The notes: generated from the letters alone by a model not told the origin. Counted from the stretch's first letter, positions 1 to 6,298 are shown. The stretch is DNA of 6,347 nucleotides from CAYVKY01 sp964452115 (GCA_964452115.1 CAYVKY010000130.1:1-6347); one strand, 5' to 3'. A program made the numbers and translations.

Positions 1-7
1 CTCCAGT

Positions 8-30
8 TTGGGAATGCCGGGAAAAGGTTA
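8..30 (-). repeat. possible dispersed intergenic repeat fragment, downstream of mdh
   Basis: Read on the minus strand, the sequence after the mdh stop contains TAACCTT, a CCCGG core and then TTCCCAA. A related arrangement (TAACCTTCCCAA followed by TCCGG) lies downstream of the last gene at 6316-6333, also in the sense orientation of the gene it follows. TTCCCAA could be one arm of a hairpin whose other arm lies before position 1. The similarity is short and gapped, so this is a tentative repeat call only. No convincing mdh terminator is visible in the 37 bases available. Confidence 0.25.
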
Positions 31-37
31 CACCATT

Positions 38-1009
38 TCACTCAATCGGATTTACACGCCCGTACTTTTCCGGAAAAATATTCATATCGTCGAGTTCTGA
101 CATCAGTGCTTTCACTTCCTTTGCGGATTTGCGAAGCAGAGCCATTTCGTCATCATTTAATTTTAATTCGATAATTCTTTCAATTCCGTTTTTACCGAGC
201 ACAACCGGCACTCCGAGGTGCAAATCTTTAAACCCGTATTCGCCGTTCAGACTGGCGCACACAGGATAAACTCTTCTCTGATTTTTTATGATGCACTCAA
301 CCATCTGAGCAGTCGCCGCTCCCGGTGCATACCACGCCGAAGTACCCATCAGATTTACGAGTTCACCGCCGCCTTTTTTTGTACGCTCGATTATTCCGTT
401 AAGTGTTTTATCATCAATCAGTTCACGGATTGGAATTCCCGAAACAGTTGTATATCTCGGAAGCGGAACCATCGAATCCCCGTGTCCGCCGAGCAAGAGC
501 GCATGTATGCTTTTCGGGGAAATGTTCAGCACTTCGGAAAGAAATGATTTATACCTTGCAGTATCGAGAAGTCCCGCCATTCCAAAAATCCTGCTCGACG
601 GAATATTTTCCGCCGCAAGGAATGCCGCATACGTCATTACGTCAAGCGGATTTGAAACTACAACTATAATTGCATCAGGAGAATACTTCACGGCATTTTC
701 CGCTGCTTCCTTTACGATGTATGCATTGGTTTTAATTAAATCGCTCCGGCTCATACCGGGTTTACGCGTGATGCCCGCCGTGATTACTACAACGCCGGAA
801 TTTGCGGTCATTGAGTAATCGTCGTGTGCTGCCGTGATTCTGGTATCAAAACTTAGTATCGGGGATGTCTGCCATAAGTCAAGCGCTTTACCTTTTGTCA
901 TCGGTTCGTTTGTATCTATCAATACAAGTTCTTCCGCTAATTCTTTTACTGCTATTTCGTTGGCACAAGTTGCACCTACATTTCCTGCACCTATTACTGT
1001 GATTTTCAT
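38..1009 (-). CDS. mdh: malate dehydrogenase (LDH-like, NAD-dependent)
   Basis: This 323-residue protein interconverts (S)-malate and oxaloacetate with NAD in the cytoplasm, as part of the TCA cycle. The N-terminal Rossmann fold starts with GAGNVG at residues 7-12. Asp32 at the end of beta-2 (VLID) predicts NAD rather than NADP. The mobile substrate loop TRKPGMSR (81-88) supplies Arg82 and Arg88. The Arg82 position is typical of malate dehydrogenases, where lactate dehydrogenases carry Gln. SNP at 119-121 gives the substrate-contacting Asn120. The catalytic pair is Asp149 (LLDTAR, with Arg152) and His176 (GGHGDS). Length and motifs match the tetrameric LDH-like MDH class found in Chlorobi, Bacteroidetes and many other bacteria. 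The start is fixed by the Rossmann strand at residue 2 and by AAGGAA 5 nt upstream. It is transcribed divergently from the iron transporter, and no TCA-cycle neighbour is visible. All key residues are present, so the assignment is secure. Confidence 0.97.
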   Translation of the reverse strand: MKITVIGAGNVGATCANEIAVKELAEELVLIDTNEPMTKGKALDLWQTSPILSFDTRITAAHDDYSMTANSGVVVITAGITRKPGMSRSDLIKTNAYIVKEAAENAVKYSPDAIIVVVSNPLDVMTYAAFLAAENIPSSRIFGMAGLLDTARYKSFLSEVLNISPKSIHALLLGGHGDSMVPLPRYTTVSGIPIRELIDDKTLNGIIERTKKGGGELVNLMGTSAWYAPGAATAQMVECIIKNQRRVYPVCASLNGEYGFKDLHLGVPVVLGKNGIERIIELKLNDDEMALLRKSAKEVKALMSELDDMNIFPEKYGRVNPIE

Positions 1010-1014
1010 ATTTG

Positions 1015-1020
1015 TTCCTT
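1015..1020 (-). promoter_or_regulatory. Shine-Dalgarno site of mdh
   Basis: On the minus strand AAGGAA (followed by C) lies 5 nt before the ATG at 1009. It is the only clear purine-rich ribosome binding site among the five genes here, and it confirms the mdh start. Strong initiation would suit a highly expressed central-metabolism enzyme. Confidence 0.65.
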
Positions 1021-1045
1021 GTTTTTACTATTTAAACAAAAATTT

Positions 1046-1051
1046 ATTATA
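1046..1051 (-). promoter_or_regulatory. possible -10 element for mdh
   Basis: The minus strand reads a perfect TATAAT here, 36 bp upstream of the mdh ATG. The best -35-like hexamer is TTTACT (1067-1072, 4 of 6 matches to TTGACA), but the 15-bp spacing is short. TATAAT can arise by chance in DNA this AT-rich. A 6-bp dyad (TTGTTT at 1019-1024 with AAACAA at 1034-1039) lies just downstream, near the expected transcription start. The divergent transporter gene must have its promoter in the same 65-bp gap. The best candidate is TAGTTTTA at 1054-1061, a one-mismatch fit to the Bacteroidetes TAnnTTTG element, with TTTA 19 bp upstream. It is too weak to call separately. Confidence 0.3.
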
Positions 1052-1074
1052 GATAGTTTTATAAAAAGTAAATT

Positions 1075-2184
1075 ATGGACAGAAAAACTATTAACAGCTG
1101 GAAAAAGCATCTTCAGGATGAAATAGACACGGCAGCACTTTATAGATTTATAGCATCGCGCACAAATTCCGATAAAAAGAAACAGCAGTTATATCTCGAC
1201 CTTGCTGAGGTTGAAGACAAGCACACTCAGGCGTGGCAGGATTTATTCAAAAAAAATAATATTGAATACGGCAGAAATAAAATTTCCGTTAAGGCAAAAC
1301 TGATAATCAGGTTTACGGAAATTTTCGGAAACGGACTTCTTTCATACCTGCTCTTAAAAGAAGAAGGCAGCGAAGTAAAAAAGTATCTCGGACTTTATTC
1401 AACAAGCGGCACCGACGATGAAAAGAGCCTTGCGCTCAGATTAGCAAAAGATTCCGCGGGACACTCCGAGCAGCTCTCCCGCCTTGGCGGCTCAAGCGCA
1501 GAGCCGTGGCACGCATCCGAGTCGGGCGGAACAATCAGAAATATTGTTTACGGATTTAATGACGGACTCACTGCAAACTTCGGACTTATTGCAGGCGTAA
1601 TAGGTGCTAATCCGCAATTTCATTTTATACTTATTTCGGGAGTTGCAGGATTGATTGCGGATTCTCTTTCGATGGGTTCATCGGGTTTTCTTGCTGCTGT
1701 CAGCGAAAAAGAAGTTTATGATAACGAACTGAAAATGGAGGCGGAAGAAATCCGCATAATGCCGGATATTGAACAGGAAGAACTGGCGCTGATATATCAG
1801 TCAAAAGGTTTTCCGAAAGTGGAAGCGGAAAATATGGCTGCACGCCTGATGCAGAATCCCGAACAGGCACTTGAAGAAAAAGCGAGGGAAGAGCTCGGAA
1901 TTTCAGGGAAAAAAATTCAGCCTCTCAAAGAAGGATGGATTACGGGCACGTCAACCGCAGTAGGCGCGTTGATTCCGATTATTCCGTTTTTGTTCTGGAA
2001 TGTATCAACTGCAATTTGGATTTCGCTTACGATTTCAATGCTTGCACACTTTGCTGTCGGAGCGGCGCGCAGCTTCTTTACCGGAAGGGGAATTTTCAAA
2101 AGCGGTATTGATATGTTCCTCGTAGGTATGGGTGTGGCAGCAGCCGGTTACTTTATCGGTGAACTGATTTCGAAATTTTTGTGA
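1075..2184 (+). CDS. membrane-bound ferritin-like / VIT1-CCC1 iron transporter (ErVIT, MbfA-like)
   Basis: This 369-residue fusion joins an N-terminal rubrerythrin/ferritin-like four-helix domain (about 1-140) to a VIT1/CCC1 transporter domain (about 150-369). Known relatives (MbfA of rhizobia and Agrobacterium) sit in the inner membrane, export iron and protect against iron and peroxide stress; the same role is inferred here. The diiron ligands visible are Glu16 (with Tyr23 seven residues on), Glu47 and His50 (ExxH), Glu97 (with Tyr104) and His130. The second ExxH reads SAGH, so Ser127 stands where a glutamate ligand is expected. The transporter half has TM1 with YGFNDGLT (159-166; Asp163), TM2 with SLSMGSS (197-203; Met200), a glutamate-rich cytoplasmic metal-binding helix region (about 211-280), and three further TM segments (about 286-310, 312-334, 344-366). 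No Shine-Dalgarno is visible before the ATG. It is divergent from mdh and convergent with the methyltransferase, so it is probably monocistronic. I see no Fur-like box upstream. Family assignment is firm; ion and direction are inferred. Confidence 0.92.
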   Translation: MDRKTINSWKKHLQDEIDTAALYRFIASRTNSDKKKQQLYLDLAEVEDKHTQAWQDLFKKNNIEYGRNKISVKAKLIIRFTEIFGNGLLSYLLLKEEGSEVKKYLGLYSTSGTDDEKSLALRLAKDSAGHSEQLSRLGGSSAEPWHASESGGTIRNIVYGFNDGLTANFGLIAGVIGANPQFHFILISGVAGLIADSLSMGSSGFLAAVSEKEVYDNELKMEAEEIRIMPDIEQEELALIYQSKGFPKVEAENMAARLMQNPEQALEEKAREELGISGKKIQPLKEGWITGTSTAVGALIPIIPFLFWNVSTAIWISLTISMLAHFAVGAARSFFTGRGIFKSGIDMFLVGMGVAAAGYFIGELISKFL

Positions 2185-2188
2185 TTAA

Positions 2189-3106
2189 TTATTTTTTCTT
2201 TCTTAATACGATTTCAAGATTCATTCCGTATCCGAGTGCATCCATCAGCCAATATACTATCACTTTTATATAGCGCAGCGGATTTTTTCCGTTCTTTGCC
2301 TGATACCAGAAGTAATCGTATTTTTTAATGTATTCCAGAAGTTCGAGTCCGGATTTTTCCGCAAGAATTTTTACGCCCTTTTTTGAATATCCGAGCAAAT
2401 GATATGGCAGAACGTAGGGAGAGATGTAATGCACGTGCCCGCCGTTCATTTTATTTCTAAGCGTACGAATGAAATTCACAAATGAATGTTCGTTCGGAGA
2501 TACGAAATAAAGTATCCCGCCGTCTTCGAGGAGTTCATAAGATTTTTTAAAATATTCAAAAGGATTCGGTACGTGTTCGAAAACCGAATCGGCGAAAATC
2601 AGTGAATATTTTTTTGAATCAGGGAAATCGGGAAAATTTGTTGTGATTACTTCAAATGCAGGATTATCTTTTTTCAGAATTGAAGCGAGCGCTTCTGACG
2701 GCTCCTGTGCGGAGATTTTCCATTCCGTTCCGTCTGTCTTCGCCAGATATTTACACATAAATGCATATACTCCCGAACCTAATTCCAGTATGGATTTTTT
2801 ATCCGTAAGAATATATTTTTTTATTAAGTCATATCTTCTTTTTGTATTTACGTTTTCTCTGATATTAAACCATCCCTTTTGTATCTCTTCATCGCCGCTG
2901 AAATATTCCGAATCATATAGCAGGTCAAAATCTTCTTTGCTCCAATGCGGCATAGGGTTTACATAAATCGTATCACAGTTTTTGCATTTAACGATGTTAG
3001 TGTTCTGAGGTTTATCAATTTTAATATTTCCGAAATCGGGTTTTCCGATAATTTTAAATTCATTGCTGCCGCACACGGGGCAGGTATCAGTTTTAAATTC
3101 TGGCAT
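2189..3106 (-). CDS. class I SAM-dependent methyltransferase with N-terminal zinc ribbon
   Basis: This 305-residue, probably cytosolic protein starts with a zinc-ribbon-like module: CPVC (Cys9, Cys12) and CKNC (Cys41, Cys44), followed by a conserved-looking VNPMP stretch. The methyltransferase fold follows: motif I ELGSG (108-112), an acidic residue at the end of strand 2 (Glu135 in AQEPS), a motif II region FADSVFEHVPNP (171-182), and LEDGGILYFVSPN (193-205). GGHVHYISP (222-230) resembles the HxxxFS-type segment seen in this Methyltransf_23-like family. Motif I deviates from GxGxG: the third glycine is Tyr114. A hydrophobic stretch near the C terminus (about 279-294) is probably structural. 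Proteins of this layout often methylate sugars, lipids or natural-product intermediates, but no biosynthetic cluster surrounds this one, so the substrate cannot be named. The ATG at 3106 sits directly before the Cys module and lacks a good Shine-Dalgarno. Its stop lies 4 bp from that of the convergent transporter. Confidence 0.88.
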   Translation of the reverse strand: MPEFKTDTCPVCGSNEFKIIGKPDFGNIKIDKPQNTNIVKCKNCDTIYVNPMPHWSKEDFDLLYDSEYFSGDEEIQKGWFNIRENVNTKRRYDLIKKYILTDKKSILELGSGVYAFMCKYLAKTDGTEWKISAQEPSEALASILKKDNPAFEVITTNFPDFPDSKKYSLIFADSVFEHVPNPFEYFKKSYELLEDGGILYFVSPNEHSFVNFIRTLRNKMNGGHVHYISPYVLPYHLLGYSKKGVKILAEKSGLELLEYIKKYDYFWYQAKNGKNPLRYIKVIVYWLMDALGYGMNLEIVLRKKK

Positions 3107-3124
3107 ATTATTTCTTAAAAATTA

Positions 3125-3135
3125 ATTATACGACA
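3125..3135 (-). promoter_or_regulatory. putative -10 region for the methyltransferase gene
   Basis: The minus strand reads TGTCGTATAAT, containing a perfect TATAAT, 18 bp upstream of the methyltransferase ATG. A near-identical motif (TGTCGTATTAT) faces the other way in front of the peptidase gene at 3204-3214. Extending both by one base gives TGTCGTATnATT, 11 of 12 positions identical. No good -35 hexamer is visible at 16-18 bp spacing, so the element may rely on the upstream TGTCG. The predicted leader is very short. The call is tentative because the region is very AT-rich. Confidence 0.4.
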
Positions 3136-3183
3136 TAATAAAATACCTTATTATATAATTTATTTCCATTGAAAAAATAATTG

Positions 3184-3204
3184 AATTAACTTTTTATGTT
3201 AATT
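3184..3204. promoter_or_regulatory. dyad-symmetric candidate operator upstream of the peptidase gene
   Basis: AATTAAC (3184-3190) and GTTAATT (3198-3204) form a perfect 7-bp inverted repeat with a 7-bp spacer. The dyad covers the candidate -35 hexamer and most of the spacer of the peptidase promoter, where a dimeric repressor would block RNA polymerase. A role as operator is inference; short dyads also arise by chance in DNA this AT-rich. Confidence 0.35.
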
Positions 3205-3214
3205 GTCGTATTAT
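3186..3214 (+). promoter_or_regulatory. putative promoter of the S8 peptidase gene
   Basis: TTAACT (3186-3191, 4 of 6 to TTGACA) is separated by exactly 17 bp from TATTAT (3209-3214), preceded by TGTCG. Transcription would start near 3221, giving a leader of roughly 18 nt without a Shine-Dalgarno sequence. The TGTCGTATnATT motif is shared with the divergent methyltransferase gene. Confidence 0.4.
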
Positions 3215-3238
3215 TGAATAAATAATTATAATGATTTT

Positions 3239-5026
3239 ATGAAGAAACTGAAATATTTTATACTGATTGTTTCGGTAATAATTTTAAATGTGAATTCATA
3301 TTCGCAGCCGAAAAAAGATATCTGGTTTACAACCGTACTGAAAGAAAATTTTTTTGACAAACAAGGAAAGCCTCTCACGGGAAAAGGCGTTGTGGTAGGC
3401 GATGTGGATTCGGGGATAGACATATTTCATCCGATGTTTTTCTTTGCCGACGGCGGAGAATACAACTGGATTGATGTTGACAAAGACGGAAAATTCACTC
3501 CCGGTATTGACGTGGTTGATTTTGACCATACGGGAAAAGTCAATAAGGACAATGTTCTTGCCGTATTAAAAATTAAAAATAACACTTACAAACTTGTACC
3601 GTCATCTGCGGATTATGAGCCCGATATGGATTTCCTTTACATAGACAAAAACCATAACAGCAAAAGGGATTTCGGCGAAAAGGACGGATTCACGGAAAAC
3701 GATGCGACTTACGGCGAGCAGCTTTTTATTGTGATTGATGCGAATAAAAACAATAAACTTGATGCAGGTGAAAAACTCGTTGCACTTAAAACTTCGAAGG
3801 TCAGGGCGGTCAGGGAAAAAGACGGTACAGTGCGCAGACGCGGCATTGACCTGATAAAAACCGAGCCGGATACCATCGCTCACGGTACGAGCGTCTGCGG
3901 CATAATTTTAGGCGGACACAGCGGAGTGCAGCGTATGCACGGCTTTGCGCCTGACGCTGAACTCGTGATGGCAAATATTAAATATGAATACACTCCGAGA
4001 TTCGTGAGGACATTTCCCGAAATGATAAAATTTCTGAGAGATGAAAAAATAAATATTATGCTTTTCGAAGACGGCGAGTGGAGCTGGGAATTTATGGACG
4101 GTTCAACCGATGAGGAAGAACTGACAAATCAAATGGCGCGCGACGGAATCACAATCATTGGCGGCGGCGGTAATCTTGCTTCGGGAAATATGCACATGAT
4201 GGATACAATTAAGGCAGGCACGGATGTTGAATATAAATTTGTTGCACCGCGTGAAGCCGAAGGCAAAAAGAATGACGGAGTCTTTGTGGATTTCCTGTGG
4301 ACAAACCCAAACGATGATATTTCATTTGTGATTAAAACTCCCGACGGTCAGGAAACAAAGCCGCTGTCAACAGGTTCTGAGTTTTTCAGAATCGGAGATT
4401 ATGATATTTATTATGCAAAGGAAATTTCTTCAAAAGAAACATCAATGTTTAAATTTTCTCTGTCAAGGCTCGATTCGGGCGCGGTGAACGGAAAATGGAG
4501 CGTTACGGTAAAATCAAATTCCGATGAAATCATTGACGGCTTTATTGCGGACGTCACTCAGTCCTGGGGCGGACCTACACACTGGGATTCACCGAAAATC
4601 ACAGACGAGCGCACGGTAACTTTCCCGAGTACGGCTGACAGCTGCCTTGCAATCGGCGCATACACTGTTAACTATGAATGGCCCGGATACGGAGCGATTA
4701 ATGACCTGTGTGCATACAGCGGAAGAGGAATCAACATTGACGGGAAAATCGGAATCGATATCTGCGCGCCGGGGCATACCACATTTACAACAGCGGTAAA
4801 TAATTCTTACGGAATTTTCAGCGGTACAAGTTCTGCCGCACCGCACGTTGTCGGCACGGCGGCGCTTTTGCTTCAGTATGACCCGTCACTTACTCACAGC
4901 GATATAAGAAACATACTTCACGCATCTGCATTAACGGATACATACACCGGAGATGTGCCGAACACATTTTGGGGCTGGGGAAAACTCAATCCCGAAGCGG
5001 CAATAAAATATCTGATGAGCAGGTAA
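3239..5026 (+). CDS. secreted subtilisin-family (S8) serine peptidase with inserted domains
   Basis: This 595-residue exported endopeptidase has a signal peptide (MKKLKY, then a hydrophobic run to about residue 18) with a likely cut after SYS at 22, before Gln23. The triad is complete: Asp57 (DVDSGID), His215 (AHGTS) and Ser531 (SGTSSAAPH), with oxyanion Asn312 (GGGGN). Catalytic Asp and His are 158 residues apart, much more than in compact subtilisins. That insert holds three calcium-type loops: DVDKDG from 79, DKNHNSKRDFGE at 136-147 and DANKNNKLDAGE at 167-178. Asn312 and Ser531 are 219 residues apart and enclose a beta-rich segment (about 328-440; ISFVIKTPDG, GKWSVTVKS), followed by PSTADSCLAIGAYTV. 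This resembles jelly-roll-containing subtilases such as clostridial Csp proteases. Only about 34 residues separate the predicted mature N terminus from Asp57, leaving no room for a classical I9 propeptide. No type IX secretion tail is visible at the C terminus (AIKYLMSR), so the mature enzyme may be periplasmic. No Shine-Dalgarno is visible. Substrate unknown. Confidence 0.93.
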   Translation: MKKLKYFILIVSVIILNVNSYSQPKKDIWFTTVLKENFFDKQGKPLTGKGVVVGDVDSGIDIFHPMFFFADGGEYNWIDVDKDGKFTPGIDVVDFDHTGKVNKDNVLAVLKIKNNTYKLVPSSADYEPDMDFLYIDKNHNSKRDFGEKDGFTENDATYGEQLFIVIDANKNNKLDAGEKLVALKTSKVRAVREKDGTVRRRGIDLIKTEPDTIAHGTSVCGIILGGHSGVQRMHGFAPDAELVMANIKYEYTPRFVRTFPEMIKFLRDEKINIMLFEDGEWSWEFMDGSTDEEELTNQMARDGITIIGGGGNLASGNMHMMDTIKAGTDVEYKFVAPREAEGKKNDGVFVDFLWTNPNDDISFVIKTPDGQETKPLSTGSEFFRIGDYDIYYAKEISSKETSMFKFSLSRLDSGAVNGKWSVTVKSNSDEIIDGFIADVTQSWGGPTHWDSPKITDERTVTFPSTADSCLAIGAYTVNYEWPGYGAINDLCAYSGRGINIDGKIGIDICAPGHTTFTTAVNNSYGIFSGTSSAAPHVVGTAALLLQYDPSLTHSDIRNILHASALTDTYTGDVPNTFWGWGKLNPEAAIKYLMSR

Positions 5027-5046
5027 AATTTTTTTGACTTTAATTT

Positions 5047-5084
5047 AAGAGGCGTAACCCAAAAATTACGTCTCTTTTTATTTT
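5047..5084 (+). terminator. intrinsic (rho-independent) terminator after the peptidase gene
   Basis: AAGAGGCGTAA (5047-5057) pairs with TTACGTCTCTT (5066-5076): 11 bp with a single G-U wobble, around the 8-nt loop CCCAAAAA. A T-rich tract, interrupted once by A, runs to 5084. There is no T tract in the opposite sense, so it works for plus-strand transcripts only. It ends 5 bp before the next start codon, so it may also act as a leader hairpin for the downstream gene. Confidence 0.85.
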
Positions 5085-5089
5085 GAATT

Positions 5090-6298
5090 ATGAATATTGC
5101 AATTATAGGCGGCGGTGCAGCAGGATTTTTTGCCGCGGCAAATATCAAAGGAAATAATATCACCGTGTTTGAGAAGTCAGCCAGACCGATGGAAAAAGTC
5201 AGGGTGTCGGGCGGAGGCAGATGCAATATTACAAATTCGGAAATTGACCTGAACTCGCTTAATAAATATTACCCGAGGGGTTTCAAGGAATTAAGGCAGG
5301 CGATGAATGTATTCGGCTGCGCTGATACAATGAAATGGTTTGAAAGCAGGGGACTGAAACTGAAAACAGAAAACGAAGGCAAAGTATTTCCTGTATCTGA
5401 TAATTCGGCAGACGTTATCAAACTTTTACAAAGTTCAGCTGAAAAAGCGGGCGCTAAAATTATTTTCAATAAGCAGGTATCGGAAATCATCCCGGAAAAC
5501 GGGAGGTACATTCTATTATTCAAAAATGATGAAAGAAGGTATGAATTTGATAAAGTGTTCGTGTCAACAGGCGGACTTAATAAAACGGGCTCAGAAAATA
5601 TATTCAGAAACCTGAAACATAAAATCGTGCCGCCTGTGCCATCGCTCTTCAGTGTTCATATTTCGGACTTGAAACTCGCAAACCTGCCGGGTGTGTCCGT
5701 GAAAGATGTGAGCCTTAACTTCAAAGGCGATAAAAAATTTTATACGGGAAGCCTGCTTATCACACATCAGGGAATCAGCGGTCCTGCAATGCTGAAGTTG
5801 TCGGCATTCAAAGCGCGGGAATTCGCGGCGGCGGATTACAAAACGGAAATTGTTATCAACTGGGTTTACGGCACATTCGGAAATAAAATTAATAATCTGA
5901 AAGAAGAACTGAAGAAAATTAAAATGCAGAATCTGAATAAAACCGTTTTTTCAAATCCGCAGTTTAATATACCGCACAGGTTGTGGGAAGTGATTTGCAT
6001 GCACAGCGGCATCGAAAGCGACCTGAAATTCAATTCGTTTTCAAATAATTCTATTTATGCATTTGCAGAAAATCTGTCAGGATACGAAGTCAAAAGCACG
6101 GGCAGGACGGTAAACAAAGAGGAGTTCGTAACCGCCGGCGGAATAGATTTAAAGGAAATTGATTTTCGGACAATGGAAAGCAAATTTCACAAGGGGCTAT
6201 ATTTCTGCGGCGAAGTGCTGAATATAGACGGCATCACCGGCGGGTATAATTTTCAGTCGGCGTGGACAACCGCATTTATAGCATCGCAATCAGTGTAA
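5090..6298 (+). CDS. BaiN/HI0933-family FAD-dependent oxidoreductase
   Basis: This 402-residue, probably cytosolic flavoprotein belongs to the HI0933/BaiN family, often annotated as NAD(P)/FAD-dependent oxidoreductase. The FAD-binding Rossmann motif is GGGAAG (7-12), with Glu28 at the end of strand 2 to hold the adenosine ribose. Family signatures follow in order: SGGGRCNITN (40-49), KVFPVS (98-103), ITHQGISGP (224-232), TAGGI (348-352), TMESK (361-365), and a C-terminal GLYFCGEV / DGITGGYN block (369-387) that closes the FAD site. Length is normal. The segment after GG (161-162) reads LNKTGSENIFRNLKH, about six residues shorter than the usual glycine-rich GGxSxPxTGSTGDG stretch. Substrate is uncertain: BaiN itself has been linked to bile-acid reduction, but most homologues have no proven role. 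The ATG is fixed by the Rossmann strand beginning at residue 2. There is no Shine-Dalgarno, and the start sits directly behind the peptidase terminator. The gene ends at TAA with no clear terminator before the window edge. Confidence 0.92.
   Translation: MNIAIIGGGAAGFFAAANIKGNNITVFEKSARPMEKVRVSGGGRCNITNSEIDLNSLNKYYPRGFKELRQAMNVFGCADTMKWFESRGLKLKTENEGKVFPVSDNSADVIKLLQSSAEKAGAKIIFNKQVSEIIPENGRYILLFKNDERRYEFDKVFVSTGGLNKTGSENIFRNLKHKIVPPVPSLFSVHISDLKLANLPGVSVKDVSLNFKGDKKFYTGSLLITHQGISGPAMLKLSAFKAREFAAADYKTEIVINWVYGTFGNKINNLKEELKKIKMQNLNKTVFSNPQFNIPHRLWEVICMHSGIESDLKFNSFSNNSIYAFAENLSGYEVKSTGRTVNKEEFVTAGGIDLKEIDFRTMESKFHKGLYFCGEVLNIDGITGGYNFQSAWTTAFIASQSV

Noticed and set aside
218..1052. Several plus-strand open frames opposite mdh (218-547, 403-669, 507-818, 834-1052)
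   Set aside because: They mirror the real malate dehydrogenase gene, have no recognisable domains or ribosome binding sites, and overlap each other.
1010..1074. Search for a Fur or DtxR-type iron box upstream of the iron transporter
   Set aside because: No stretch matches either consensus dyad convincingly; only generic A/T-rich sequence is present.
2167..2176. Palindrome ATTTCGAAAT followed by TTTT near the transporter stop, as a terminator
   Set aside because: The perfect palindrome has no loop and a weak A/T stem, so a functional terminator hairpin is unlikely.
3231..3242. Three-codon mini-ORF (ATG ATT TTA TGA) whose stop overlaps the peptidase ATG
   Set aside because: Translational coupling is conceivable, but the mini-ORF has no ribosome binding site and such strings arise easily in AT-rich leaders.
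3296..3883. Minus-strand open frames inside the peptidase gene (3296-3529, 3602-3883, 4589-4846)
   Set aside because: They are antisense shadows of a well-supported coding sequence with an intact catalytic triad.
4940..5026. Type IX secretion C-terminal sorting domain on the peptidase
   Set aside because: The C terminus ends in the subtilase helix (GKLNPEAAIKYLMSR) without the extra beta-sandwich domain such signals require.
5034..5039. TTGACT, a 5 of 6 match to a -35 hexamer, before the oxidoreductase
   Set aside because: No -10-like hexamer lies 15-19 bp downstream; that position is occupied by the terminator stem.
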